Source of the DNA: Echinococcus granulosus
Lineage: Eukaryota; Platyhelminthes; Cestoda; Cyclophyllidea; Taeniidae
NCBI RefSeq assembly: GCF_000524195.1
Contig: NW_020170409.1
Span: forward strand, 132,261-196,260
Length of the DNA stretch: 64,000 nucleotides
Direction of reading: 5' to 3'
The position numbers and the translations under genes were made by a program. Below, piece after piece: positions 12,801-25,189 of the stretch. The notes beneath the pieces were generated by a model, which did not search any database, was not told the origin of the DNA, and saw nothing but the letters and a program-made list of their open reading frames with translations. How positions within the stretch are numbered: the stretch's first letter is position 1; each line of letters begins with the position of its first letter.

Positions 12801-15800
12801 TGCCTTGTTGCATGCGCTCTCAGGCGACTACACACCATTGAAAGGCATCGCGTGTTGATAACCAGTGTGATTGATGACGGTTTTAGAGCAACACATACAC
12901 ACACCTAACCCCTGCAATGGGCGGTGCGGCCTTAGAATCCTACCTGCGTATGCGTGTGTGCAGCCTTGTGAATTAAATCCTAAAAAAACAGAGAAGCGCC
13001 TTCATGTCCTGTGGTCCCAGCATGCCACACTAGACTAGCAAAACTTTGAAGATAACGTAGGGTGAAGCTAACCATGTAAACAGAAACTACTTGTTCTCTC
13101 GGCTAATTCAGTGAAAATTGACGGTCTTTAACTGCAAAATATAGAATGTCCAATTTTACGGCATCGGGGTTTACTTGATTAATGTACAGGTTGTCTAAGT
13201 CAAAGCAGAACGTTTAATGTCAGGTTGGTAAGAGAAGATACATCAACTAGGTAACACCCGAAAGTCAGGGACAAGTGTTTTCACATGCAGGTATCAGCAA
13301 TAGGGCAGTTTAAACACTGATATTCTAAGTTTCAAGCAACAATGGTAGTGCATGGAACAATGCATGATGAAGTTTCTTATAAACGAAGATGTAGACTCCG
13401 AATCCATCGGTATCTACGGGAGACTAAGCGCAGCATGGTGAGGCAAGAGGTTCTAAATCGCATCACTACATGTGAAGCAATCTGCAGACACAATTTTACT
13501 CCAGAATCAAAACGAGCATGCGGATGTACATGTCAATGAGGAAGTGAAGCAGGCCGTCCTAGGGCAATTCAACTTATGCCAAAGCCTTCCAGACATCAGT
13601 AAAATGCCGACTAGTTGCGCGTGTTAGGGGGCAACCATGTAACGCGTGACGAAACAACCACCACTTACCCTATCTCCATTACCACCTAATGCTTGAAACG
13701 GTTACCCACTCCTGATTCTACTCCACTGACAAAATCGTATGGAGTTTCAGGAGCTACTCAAACTCCTGTCCCAACTGCAACATCACAAGTGTTTTAGGGA
13801 GCTTATTTCAGTTCTGCCTTGCTTAAATCAGGCTCAGTTGGTTTTCGAGACTACAATAGGCGTACCTCTGCTAACCAGACACATCAATTATGACGTTCTA
13901 ATCTGTCTGGTCTGCTTACACCAGTTGCCTTTCCTTCGCAGAATGCACTTTAACAGAGGTCGTGACAAATCCTGATGTACAGCAGAGCTAACATTTGTTT
14001 CGGCTGGATGTGTGAATACACTGGTATCTGCAGTTCTGTGCAATTCGGTCGCCATGGCCGTGGATTAAAGCCTTGATAATGTCTCCTACATTGTTAGTTC
14101 CTCAATCTGAACTTTTGGATAAGGCCGTTTCTGGACTTGTATGTCATGCGGAGTCTTCATGAACGGTTCGAGCAATACAAAAACGGATTGACACGTGAAG
14201 AGGATTTCAAATCGTAGACTTACAAAAGTCAAGCAGATATGATAAAGACAAAATTCGCACTATAATTCAGTATCGGAAAGCATTGCCTTGCACGAATACC
14301 TGCATGGATGCATGCAAACGTTTATGTTCGCCATCTCAAAATTATATTTCTCGTTACACAAGGTGAAAGGGAATAAAAAGTGGAACGAAGTGAATGGTAG
14401 TGAAGTGTTTACACGTGACAATGTCAATTATGTAGAAAGTGCATCAAGAGAGTGGCTTGCATGACTGCGTCGCTGGTCGCTAAGCTTAGATGCTCTTCAA
14501 AAATTATCCCCTCATGAGTGCTACTACAGCTCCAGTCGACCTATGCCTCCCCTACACTACTGCTGATAGCGTAGGCGCGTCATGCCATGCTACGTGTAGT
14601 TACGTGCCTGTGTGCTGTCTGCGTGGGTGGCAGGATTGGTGGTGGCAGCGGCACTGTTCATACGCGCGTGTACACTTTCACCTCTCTGACAGCAGACTTG
14701 ATGTGCGCGTGTGCGTGTGTGCCTTACACGCAAGGTCAACTCAAATTAGCGCCTCCATGAGTGCATACAGGCCACCAGAACGAATCGCGGGGATTCCCGA
14801 AACCCTCTTTTCCGCATGGAGCATACATCAGAAGCCATAAGCCGCCCCCTTAATAGACATCGATCCAAACTTGGATCCAGGATTAGGATTTTTATTTCCC
14901 GTTTAGACCGATTTACGCTTTGTTTTGTAGCTCAATGGGTGTGGTGAAAATCAGAATGCAATTTTTGGTGTCGCACCAGCAAGCCCTCATTGCTTTTAAC
15001 AATCAATCACAGGAAGCAAGTGTCGATTACTATTTCGAGGCAATTTCGTTGAGTGTGGTGGTGATGAAAAAGAAGCAGGTGCTCGACGGCATCGCGGTGA
15101 CGTTCCTCCCAGATAAGTGCATCAGTGTATTCACGCTCAACAAACTACCTGATGCACTGCGGATTTGAATCAGTAATCAAGAGGGAACTGAAATGACTCC
15201 AGGGAGGGAGGTGACTTCTCAAGCAGAAATAATTTGGTGATTACAGCCTACTTTAAATAATCAACATCATGCGGTATTTTTACAAAAAGACATACCATAA
15301 TGATGGTTTACCAGTTATTAATTAAATTTTGGGGATAAACATGTAAAACTTTTCAAAAGTTTATTCGCTTTCTCCTTTTTCGGGTGGAAAAATAATGGTT
15401 ACTGGAATTCGTTGGCGAAAAAATGCCAAACAGGGAGTTGAAAATATGAGCCTTTTGGGTCAAAAAGAGTGGACAAATGAAAATAAAGTTTAAATTTTAA
15501 CTGTACTTTCAACGTCATAGAATGGGGTTTAGGTTTTGTCCACTATTAGTTATAGAGCCTGGAAATCATTCAACGTATGCGAATGATGAAATTACTTTAC
15601 TTAGGTAAGGTACACTCTTATTAATTAATTTAAACTGGATTTTATTTTTAAAGACCTAGAAGTTTCTGAGATTTTAGTCCCTAGCGCATTGAAGTGCGAT
15701 GGATGCGGTGTGGTCGACTAGTCAGACCCGCTATTACACTTCCGAGAGCACAACAAGCCTCCTTGGCCTAAGTAAAGGCCCACTAATCAAAGTTGAGAAG

Positions 15801-16898
15801 TCATTTTAAAGCTGTTTTCGCGTTTTTGAGCAAAACTATTGACTACTCGTATTCACTTTGAGTTATGACAGTTTGAAGCAAAAGGGCTTTAAATTGAGGG
15901 TTCTAGATGCTAAACTTACTTCGTAATGACATTGCAAGCAAGAAGTCAAAATCAAAAAAAAAAACGGAAGCATATTTACCTTCTGAAATGAATTGACACT
16001 AACCATGCTTCTCAAGGATTTAAACCTCAAATTCTATGTGCCAAGAAAGCTTAACAGATCGGTGACTAACCAGGTTAATCAGCAGCCACGAAGTGTTGAA
16101 AGTTCCTACAAAATGGAACCCTTCAACATCTCTCTTTTACACATTACAAGTCAAGTAGCCGAACTATTCCGCATTAATTCACTGAGGAATCGAATCCAAC
16201 CACTGGCAAAGTGGTTCAGTTTTTTAGAGTAATTACGAAAAAAGGTTTAATTAGGTTGCCAAAATGCTAATTAGTGGACCCTAGTCAGCAGACTATTTAC
16301 CAAGGCCTGAAAAAAAGGTGAAACTCACCTGAGAAGTCTGAACTCTTACAGCAAAGTCCATGGGTTCTGCATGCATAGTAGTCAACTCCTGGAAGGTCAT
16401 CTGACCTCTAACCATGGAAGATGACCGGATGGAGGAGTCTTCCGGTGTGCCTTTGGGACACTTCTCCCTCTCCGGCGTACGAGGTAAACCACCATCAGTG
16501 CCATCTTCGCCTCTTCTTTCGCTCCCGCCGCCACCACGAGTTGAAAGAAATCCTTCCTGACCAGCCATCATTTCCCCATAGCCCCTGCCAACAGAGGGCA
16601 TCGGTGTCGTCATTAGGTCGCCTGATGCAGTCTTGATCGAACCCCCATTGGGTTGGTAGCTGAGGCGTTTTGGCTCACCACCATTACTACCACTGCTACT
16701 ACCGTCACCGTTCTCGGTGGAATAGCACATCTCCTCCACGAAACATCGATGTTGCCCCATGGAGATGGTGGCGGCAGTTGTGACAGCAGCAGTGGCCGGG
16801 GAGTAGTCCATGGAGCTGAACATCTTGGCCTGGAACTGTTCATGGCCAGGAGAGTTGGTGAAAACGCCGGTTCCACCAGCGTTGGCGGAGAAATCCAT
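829..16898 (-). CDS. NFAT5-like: NFAT5-like Rel-homology transcription factor (partial, 5' seven coding exons)
   Basis: Coding exons read right to left: 16898-16329, 10308-9943, 8834-8514, 8374-8076, 6032-5899, 2565-2261 and 1022-829. The phases close throughout, giving about 729 residues before the gene leaves the window. Exon 6 ends in the start of the Rel-homology DNA-binding domain, with the NFAT signature HRARYLTEGSRGPIKNRT. The Leu after RARY is the NFAT5/TonEBP form rather than the Glu of NFATc1-4. Exon 7 continues the domain with VQVFVANEST and FYQVCLVST, matching the NFAT5 fold. The N-terminal ~640 residues are low complexity: Gly/Ser, polyproline, polyglutamine runs and basic clusters (CRKRRSQ in exon 2, RLRPRKTTPRP in exon 5) that could be nuclear localisation signals. 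The start ATG at 16898 was chosen because upstream sequence is CA/GT repeat. The rest of the Rel domain and the C-terminus lie outside the window. NFAT5 proteins act in the nucleus, in vertebrates in osmotic-stress transcription. Confidence 0.85.
1023..2260. other. Intron of the NFAT5-like gene
   Basis: The donor on the minus strand at 2260 is GTATGT and the acceptor at 1023 is TTTCTAG. The protein frame joins cleanly across it (PTIQ|LQGWSGP). Nothing else is recognisable inside. Confidence 0.75.
2566..5898. other. Intron of the NFAT5-like gene
   Basis: The minus-strand donor at 5898 is GTAAGT and the acceptor at 2566 is CCTTTCAG. It holds no convincing coding exon. The 3.6 kb and 4.25 kb parts look like a weak diverged duplication (see findings). 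Short open frames here have no recognisable similarity. Confidence 0.6.
6033..8075. other. Intron of the NFAT5-like gene, with a possible repeat remnant
   Basis: The donor GTAAGT at 8075 and the acceptor AACCTAG at 6033 bracket the intron. Positions about 7096-7270 on the minus strand contain a tRNA T-arm-like motif (GTGGGTTCAAACC), described separately. No other feature is seen. Confidence 0.55.
8835..9942. other. Intron of the NFAT5-like gene
   Basis: The donor at 9942 (AAG|GTAGGC on the minus strand) and the acceptor CCCACAG at 8835 join phase 0 to phase 0. AT-rich, with nothing else recognised. Confidence 0.6.
10309..16328. other. First coding intron of the NFAT5-like gene
   Basis: This 6 kb intron runs from donor AG|GTGAGT at 16328 to acceptor CCATCCAG at 10309 (minus strand), with both sides in phase 0. 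It contains GC-richer patches around 12.6-12.95 kb and 14.5-14.85 kb. The longest open frame (12273-12644, minus) has no recognisable similarity and no clear splice sites, so I do not call it a gene. Confidence 0.6.
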
Positions 16899-16914
16899 GC
16901 GCGTGTGATAATGA

Positions 16915-17110
16915 CAACTGTGTGTGTGCGTGCGCGTGTGTGCATGGGAGGCAGAGCAGACACGAGGTATCGGCAGTGCACACGCATGAATGCGTTCATG
17001 CATGCAGACGTGCATGTGTGTGCACTCCCCCCGCAGCCAATCAAAGAGACGGCTGAAGTGAGGTGGTGCGTGCGTGTGTTTACAGCAGCTGAGACGGGCG
17101 TGTGCGTGCC
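16915..17110. repeat. Low-complexity GT/GC-rich tract upstream of the NFAT5-like start codon
   Basis: Imperfect alternating purine-pyrimidine runs (TGTGTGTGCGTGCGCGTGTG and similar) lie directly 5' of the proposed start, probably in the 5' UTR or promoter. A short inverted repeat (GCATGAA / TTCATGC, 4-nt loop) lies near 16984-17001. Such alternating tracts can adopt Z-DNA; here that is only inference. Confidence 0.6.
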
Positions 17111-18099
17111 GGAGTGTTTGTGGTGTGCCCGATGTGATGTCTCCATGCGTTTGATGTTTCTGCTCTGAAACCTCGCCACCGGATACCTTCAAAGTCTTAC
17201 CGAAAGAAGCTTTTTTAAAATCGCTTTTTAGAGCATATAGAGATGAAAAGAATGCATTGCCTTTCCTCTCAGAATTAAACTTTGAAGTAAAATTAGCTTT
17301 GAAAAAAACTGTCCTTGATTAATCGTTGATTATTAGTATCTCCTCGATTAGAATTCGGCATTTTAGCATCATTCATTTTGATGTATTTTCAACTAGTTTA
17401 TTACGTGACCAAAGTGGTAATAAGGCTTATAGTATTGCTTGGTGCCATGGTTTGTAATTTATAGGAACTTTAAAATACATCTGATTGTCAACATGCTGCA
17501 TAAAGCTCATATATGTATGTGTCAGTCTGCCACCGCTCCACACTGTATGTTCTACTTTTTTACTCTTAAGTCCCACCTTTGTTCCATAAAATATTGGATC
17601 AAAAGTTATGGCTGCAGAAACTTCTTATCCATCTTCCTTTGTGGGATTTGGAGATGTGGTATGTGGTATCAAATTTACCTCTGGAGACATACCAGTTTAA
17701 GGTTGATAGTATTAACAAGGCAGTTCGAGTTGCAGGTGTTCAACTTGAATGATGATATTTCAGTTTGTTTACCCTCACATCAATTATAAAGGAAAAGTCA
17801 CGAAGGACGCTAAGAAAATGGGCCCAGTCCACTTGTCATGAATTAAGAGGTGTTAATAGGGTCCTAGGATTACCAATTTGTTCCTCACTTCACATTATTA
17901 AAAAACTGACTTCTTGAAGATAGTCTCCTGACTGGTTTGTAATTAAAAGTCGATTTTGTGCTTTTACATTACGACAGATGTTAAGCATACTAACGTATTG
18001 TTGGTTGTTCTCACACATTTCACTAACTATCCGCAAAGCACTTCTAAGAAAGACTAAGATCCAGATCACAGACGGATTTGTTTACTATGAACTGCTCAC

Positions 18100-18180
18100 C
18101 TGCTGAAGGCCACTTAATTGTGACTGATATCTGTCTGCCTGATTGAGCTCAGAAGGGCTCGAAGATGGCCAAGAAAGGTT
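18100..18180 (-). CDS. Candidate upstream or alternative exon of the NFAT5-like gene
   Basis: On the minus strand a 27-codon open stretch ends in CTTCAGCAG followed by a strong GTGAGC donor. It is preceded by a pyrimidine tract and an AAAG acceptor. The encoded Ser/Pro/Gln-rich peptide (end SQLSGLQQ) matches the composition of the NFAT5-like N-terminus. Both edges are phase 0, so it could splice directly onto exon 2 at 10308, replacing exon 1 as an alternative 5' exon. No start codon for it is seen and no homology is recognised. It may be chance. Confidence 0.25.
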
Positions 18181-21040
18181 CTTTGCGGAAGAAGGAGGCC
18201 CACTTGTAGTCTTCCAAGCCCTCGTACCTCATTCGGCAAAACGTGCCTTTACTTGGGTTGGATGTAAGGAGAGAGTGTTTTGCCTCATCCTCACGGTCTG
18301 CATATTCCACTAATTTTACTTCTCAACATTATCATTGTCTTTTTTTTGCATGAGAAAATTGCATAGGGATAAAACTGAGAAAAAGACGCGAAGATGGAGA
18401 AGACTTGTCGGATCCCATGCCAGAGAAGGGACTTTTGATGAAAGTGAAAGTTGCTAGCTTCTGTCTCATTGAGAAAGGATTGGTTTAGAATAAATGAGAA
18501 TGCAGCTTGAAACGATGACCATTTCAACGAATAGGGGATTATAAGGCGAAGATTGCAGACCACTAAATACCGTCATGAAAAATATAGAAAATTACTTAAT
18601 TACCTTATACTAGTTTAAACGGTCGTGTAGACTATAAAATAAAGTCTTATTTTTTCCTATTGATTCGTTTTCTTTTCCCATTTATTCAAGATGATAGAAG
18701 TCTTAAAATTAATGCGACTGTACGAACAAGGAATTTAACAGAAGTGTGTAGATTTTGAAAACTCTTTCCCCACTTCTCTGCAAAGCCAACTTTAATTGCT
18801 TGACTTTACCATGCAGTTTGTCAATCTCCCTTCAGGTGGGTGAAAGGCTCATCACCGTACCGTTTTAACTGTCACTCAAATAGTAATTTTGCTTAACAAA
18901 AGTGAGTTTACGTAGCACTCTGTGATGAAATGCCTCAAGGCCCTCCCTATGCTTCATCAAAGTCCTCCTTTTCTACAAAATGTATTTTTCCTAAGAACCA
19001 CGAATTTCCTGAATGAAGTGGACCATTTTAACCAAATTTGCCGAGTTAAAATAGGCCAAATCCAAATCATCCACCACTAACTAATTTTAATTTATGTCAC
19101 CTATAATTTCATTTGTATTTTGTCAAACTGTCAGATAGGCGATATTTCATGTTGATGTATTTGCCATCACACAGCTCTACCAAATCGAAAATTGAGATTC
19201 TCACCTAGGAGATTATGCTCTTAACCTGAGTTACGCTAACAGTGCTCCAGCAAACAGCAAACAACCATTGATTTCCAATACATTACGTGTTCATGCACGC
19301 ACTTCCGCGACAAAAAGTATCGCGAGTTAATCGATAACACCCAACACTAGTTAACTTTTGCGACGTTTATTATCCTCGTGATGCGTTTCCCCAATCTTAG
19401 GAATGCGCTTGACTAAGTTTCTCGTAAGTCCCTTAAGGTCGTCATCAACCTATTTAACCTAACTCCTTTAAAGTGAGAGGTGCTGCACTCATGTAGTGTC
19501 CCCACGATCCTGAAACATGCATAAAATCTTACAAATAGCTTGAATTTGGTGATTTAAGTGGTAATGTGGTCCCATTTTTAAAAAATTTTTTAAAGGCGCG
19601 TCAGCTTATGTTTAAGTTTTGCTGTTCAACCTACCACAACAGGGAAGTAAAAGTACCAAATTACCAGAATAAAAATAACATCCTTACTTCAAAGCGAAAT
19701 ACGATAAAATTTGTTTTGAATTTGGTATTGATACTGTAGAATAATATTCATTAAGTCGCCAACACGCCTGGCGTATTTTGGGTGGTCGTCATTCTACCAT
19801 AATGGCCGCATTGGCAACCATCGGCGAGCCCCTGTTGTTGTAGAAATTATTATTGGTAGCCCTAACAACAATAAAGCAGACATGATAGTCCATGAGGTTT
19901 AAACTGGTCGATCCACGAGGTCAGGCATTAGGGGTGAGGCGTTAAGGTGGGTATACTACCGTCCGCCCATCGGTCTTGCCGAGGCTTGTGAGAAAGTTTC
20001 ACTAAGTCATCTAAGGCCTTTCCTGGACAAATCTATTTAGGAGTTGGAGGTGTCCTGTATGATTTGATTTCTCAATTGTTGCATAGTTTAGGGACTCTGA
20101 GTTGATTTTGTAATTAATCTTACCATCATTCTGGAATTGTCGTTGAAGAGTCATGGGCTAACTAGAAAAGTGGGGGCATTTGGGGGTGACTGATGGTCGA
20201 GGAGATTGTTTCTGCATTTAGGGAACACGCATTCCCATAACCATTACAAAAGGCTCAAATTTGTTACTCCATCCTAAGTTGATTTTATTTTCAAGAACTC
20301 TGCTTTTAAATTATTCGGTGAATCCTCTATCTACACTTTCCGTTTGTGAGTAGAAGTGGGAATATTGCAGAAGTTTTCCAAACAAATTTAGTCTTGGTTA
20401 CTTGACATGTTTAATGTCATTATATAATGAAATTCGAGCAACAAAATAACACCGGAACGGGAAATGAGTAGATTGTAGCACTTTTTGTTTGCTTTTACTC
20501 TTGGTCTTGGTGATGGGGCCACTGAGGTGCTCCGCCATTGTATCTTCACCGGGTGACCTGGCATCCGATCCAGACAGCAACTCCCAAGCCCTTCTGTTAT
20601 GTCCTCTTTCATGGTCAGAGAAGTCTCAACGCGCTACATGGACAATGCCTCGTCAAGTACGAAGCATTTGCTTCGCTTGAACACGGTTTGAATGAAAGTG
20701 GTATTGCTACTGCTTCAGATACAAGTTTAAATTATGACTTGCCACGTAAAAAAAGGGGCAACTACAGTTTTTATCAAATGTAAGTCTAGTATCCCTAATC
20801 AAGAGTGCAAAGTCTGATTTAGACAAGTACTATTACATCTCACAAGATGACATTCAATTTTTTTATTATCGTTATTGTAAGTAATCAAGTTGTGGATCAA
20901 GCCTCTTCATTCACACCCGGTTTTGCTGAATTACTGGCCATTGTTTAAACATTTACGGCGTTTTAAAAGCCCTTCGTAAGAACTGGCAAGTTTAGCCGCT
21001 ACCAAAAGGTTCCATCCTTCTTTGACGCTTTGAATCGCTG

Positions 21041-21919
21041 TTATGTCGCTACAATTGGGACTGCTATCCTCTTTAAGTCGCCTCGCAAAAGGTGATGCAG
21101 CGTCTGAACTTGTTCTGAAACGCAGCAGAGCATACGATTGTTAAGCAGCTCTCTCTGATATTCGGAGAGGTGATGGTGAAGGGCTCCCTGGATCACCAAA
21201 GCAAAAGTTGAATTGGCAGAGATTGGGAGGACCCCCGTAGTCGTGTAAGCATTTAAAATACCATTCTATGAAGGGCGAGCCAAAGTTGAAGGACTCATCT
21301 ATTGACTACAAAGTTAAGATTACCATTCTTAACAGAAAATTATTGGAATTTTCAATAGCAATTCCAGATGTCTACATAAATTTGAGACTTTCTATACAGA
21401 GTGGTCTGCAGATCTCCCTGTACGTTTCTTCCAGATGAACGAGGATAGATAAGGCTTCATGGGTTAATTAAAAACACAAGCATAATTTAAATGGTGATTT
21501 ATACGTTGCTTTTAAGATAACAGGAGGCAAAAAATAGCAGCATGAGTAGTTTCTTCAAAATTTGTCGACATTTGCTGCTGTTTCTGATACGAAAACTTGC
21601 TAGTTCTTTTATAAAATGCGTAATGATTAACATCAAATACTGGTTAGGTATTGTCTTACTGGAATGTGGTGTTATCTCCGAAAGTGCCTTTGCCCTCCAG
21701 ACAGCTTGCCATGTCAATTAAACGTTGAAATAGAGCAGACTTGTTTATTTCGGGAACTGGTTGCCGCACTTTCGGAAATGAGTCAGTGGAGTGAGAGAAC
21801 TGTGCTGAAAACGACGTAGCATGTCCAAATATCACACATTGTTGGCCTGCCCAAACTGTTAATAAAGTTGGTAGGCACCGGTTGCAGTGCATGGAACAGT
21901 GTTTGACGGTGAAATTCAT
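21041..21919 (-). other. Candidate small minus-strand gene of unknown function
   Basis: An ATG at 21919 opens 87 codons, ending in an in-frame stop that overlaps a GTAAGA donor (TTCCA|GTAAGA, 21660). About 470 bp further on, a second open block (21187-21041) follows a GATCCAG acceptor. In one frame it encodes a Leu/His/Arg-rich helical peptide (LHHHLSEYQRELLNN) ending in TAA. The phase of the donor (2) does not match that frame; it matches another frame, also open until a nearby stop. The gene is therefore unproven. I do not recognise either peptide. Confidence 0.15.
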
Positions 21920-24859
21920 CGTCTAGACGTTTCAGACTTGGCGGATGTCTCTCATGGGCGATCTAGACCACGATTGCCTCCAGTCAACTGACAAGGAATA
22001 AAGGTGAAGACTTACACTCAATCGGAGACTGAGACTAAACAGCTTCATCGGTTTTAGGACCCACCGAAAATGAATGAAAAAAGACCTATCTCACATCTGT
22101 CCCATCCTACAGTAATTTCATTCATTTGTTAGGGTTAATTCAAGAGAAAGCCCCACTTCATTGAGCGACAGATTGTCGTGGAAATTTATCTTAGTATATT
22201 GAGAATATCTGCATTTGCTTTAGTGATATATAATCAGCTAAATTCAAATAATTTGGTTCATTTCACTAATTCACCAGTAGTCATTGAGGTCTGGATAGAA
22301 AAGTAGCCTGGGGGATTCTTGCAAATAAGTTGGTGCCATACACTAGATTCCACTATCAAGCCAGCACCTTGAGCGCACTACCCAACACTCCGGTTACGTC
22401 GTTGATAATTCCACCGGAACGATAACCCTTGAGTGGATGCAGCAGCTTCTGCATGCACTAGAGTGAAAATTATGTGACTTTAAAAGGGACTGCAAAATCA
22501 TTGACTTTAATTAGATGACTGCCTAAAAAATCTACTTTTAAATAAAAACTCAACGCACACTCCTACCTTGATTCAACTTAGACAGAGACTTATGGTAAAA
22601 TTGAGGCTGTCCTCCACGAAATCATGACGGGTAATTCTCATGTTTATAATATCTGTTGCACAGATGATGTTATTAAAATAGGCACATACAAATCAGAATT
22701 CTCGTTTTTGTTTTACTACAGGTAACTTTATTTGATCTTGCAATCAACCTCCTTCCCCTAAAAAATCATTTTCGCATTGCTGGAACAAAAGGTGTCATTT
22801 ATGCGAAGCTTCGGGGCGACATCGTACTTTCCAGCATCAAAACGTGCAAGAAACGTACGTTTTATTATAATTCCCTTAAGAAATAAACACGCTACCTTGC
22901 CATCTGACGGTACTTGACTGCATTTTATTCAAGCTGTACTGACCCACCGCTGTTGAAGACAGTAAAAGCATTAAACCTAGCGAGGGTGCGTAAAAAACAA
23001 CACAACACAACTTCTTTAATCAAAAAAGTGATTCATTGCAAGGCTGACCTCGGTCACTTGCAGCATGGACTGACCACGTCACATATGCGGACCTTGGAGC
23101 GTTTAATTTGCGCCACCCAAGTCACCTCTGAAGAAGCTATTAAACGGAGAAACCACTGCATAACTCAGTTGCGGTGAAGTTGAAAGAACGGAGACAAACT
23201 GTAAAACAATGCCTATATCAACCCAGTACAGGAAAACGGAACTGATACTCCAGCACTTGTTCCTTATAGGGTAGCCAAGGTCGAAGCCAATGTCCACTCA
23301 GGCGGATTCGGAGGCTGTGGTAATTTTGTTTATTACACGACCAAATGCATACAAGGCTACATGGGACGAATGATGAAATCGTTCATTACTGACAAATTGA
23401 ATAGTCGAGATAGGTAAAAAGCGAGTCCACTAGTAGATCATTTGGTAGTTTTGAATGCCAGGGAATTGTGTCGGTTTGAAATCGAATCACCCAATTCCCC
23501 CAATAAGAGTAACTGCGCAAAACGCTAGATGGAACCAAGTGCATATTCAAAACACACGATAAGATCCCCTTGTCGCTTTTCTGACAAATTTGTCAACTGC
23601 CTTACAGTCTCATGCACCGTAACTGCAATTAAGACAACTTTAAGTTACCAAAGGATTAATGGGGAAGTTATTTCGCGTGAGATGATGAAGGCCAAAGCTC
23701 ATTACCAGAAGGATCGAGGTGCCCAATGGGTAAATCAAGAGCATAGAGAACTTGTAGCAACACTCACTTTAAATGTCTCCAAATCACAGTTTTTGATGTC
23801 ACATGTACCCGATTATTTGGTCGCATTAGTAGAAAAATTCGGAGAGCGTAATTCAGGCGAGTCTCCATGTATATGTTAAAATAAGAATCGCACCCAAATA
23901 CATTTCAGTAACCATTTTTGAAACTCGCCCGTGGAAGTGTAGGTCATTCCCATTCCGTATGGGACGGCGGCGATAAATAAACCATTAATACGTGTTACTA
24001 ATGTGTAAGACAAATAAATGAATACAAACCTGAAGAAACTAATCTCAAAATACACAAATTCTATCAACGAAGTCAATGCAGCGGTCAAAGGTTAGGCGCG
24101 CAACAGCCTATTGCTCATGTAAGTTATAGACGCTCGATGGCACAGCACAACATGAACGAGCAATGTCTACAAAACACCTATTATTTAGACGATATGTTAA
24201 CTAGAAATTACGGAAGCGACCCATTGTTTAATAATGGTAAGTTCACAGATATCCTAATTTCACCGGAACGTAAGATCAAAACAACTCGAGGTAAGTAGCA
24301 AAAGCGGATTCGAATGAGAGAATCGCAAAAAAAATTTAACAGATACACCAGATTTAAGGAGCAAATAAATTATTTGAGAGAAATGAGGGACGATTTTAAA
24401 CATAAAACCAAAGTTTCGTTCCGTGCTTGGAGACTGAACCTCAAAGATGACGACACAACGACAAAGCACAAGGAAGTAATATATTACGACTTTGGAGTCA
24501 CAGCTACAATTGTTTTTGAAAATGATCAGGTTAATTGAACAGATCCCGGTTTTCATCAGTCACCACTACGTCTTCACGGCGCTTAACTACAAAATAAGTA
24601 CGCATGAATTACATACCCGAATAAACGTTTTTATATTTGAATGTACGTTCCAGTCCATCGGCTCTGCGACACATGTGACGGTATATGGAATAGCCGAAAC
24701 CTAATTAATTGCAGAAATATCACAAAACCGAAGACTTACACGCAGAAGCAAGAGGAATCCCATACACTAAATGCGGATAATTTTTAAACAAGTAGACTAC
24801 ATTGGCCCGAACTACGGTACACAAAACAGATAAAATAAAAGAAAAACAAACCCCAAGAC

Positions 24860-25189
24860 ATGATGAGTGGACGACGAAAGAGAACAACTTTAGGCAGTCC
24901 TACAAGGCGGGCAGTAAGTGATGAACCCAAACAAAATCGGGTTAGGGGAATAATTATAACTGATCACGGTTATTTGAACTCAAAAGTAATCTGAATAAAG
25001 TTGCTTATGAATGCAGAAATGCAGGAGCTGCTTTGTAATTTGGCAGGAATAAATGAAATAAACCGACGCAAACATAACGAAAATGGTCAACTTGGTACGT
25101 GGTATGACTTTTAGCTAAAAGAAAAATCAGCTGGTTACTACTTTAAGTTTCACTGTGATGCAAGTTATTTGAAAACGAGAGGCCTGTGA
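24860..25189 (+). CDS. Candidate three-exon small protein gene, unknown function
   Basis: Possible exons are 24860-24913, 25025-25094 and 25131-25189. The joins use a GTAAGT donor with a GAAATGCAG acceptor, and a GTACGT donor with an AAAATCAG acceptor (36-bp intron). The phases close and give 60 residues, beginning MMSGRRKRTTLGSPTRR and ending in TGA. The N-terminus is basic and the middle looks helical. I recognise no family. The surrounding plus strand is purine-rich, which inflates open frames, so this may be spurious. Confidence 0.2.

Noticed and set aside
16653..17168. 171-codon plus-strand open frame opposite NFAT5-like exon 1
   Set aside because: It is the antisense shadow of a GC-rich coding exon and a GT repeat.
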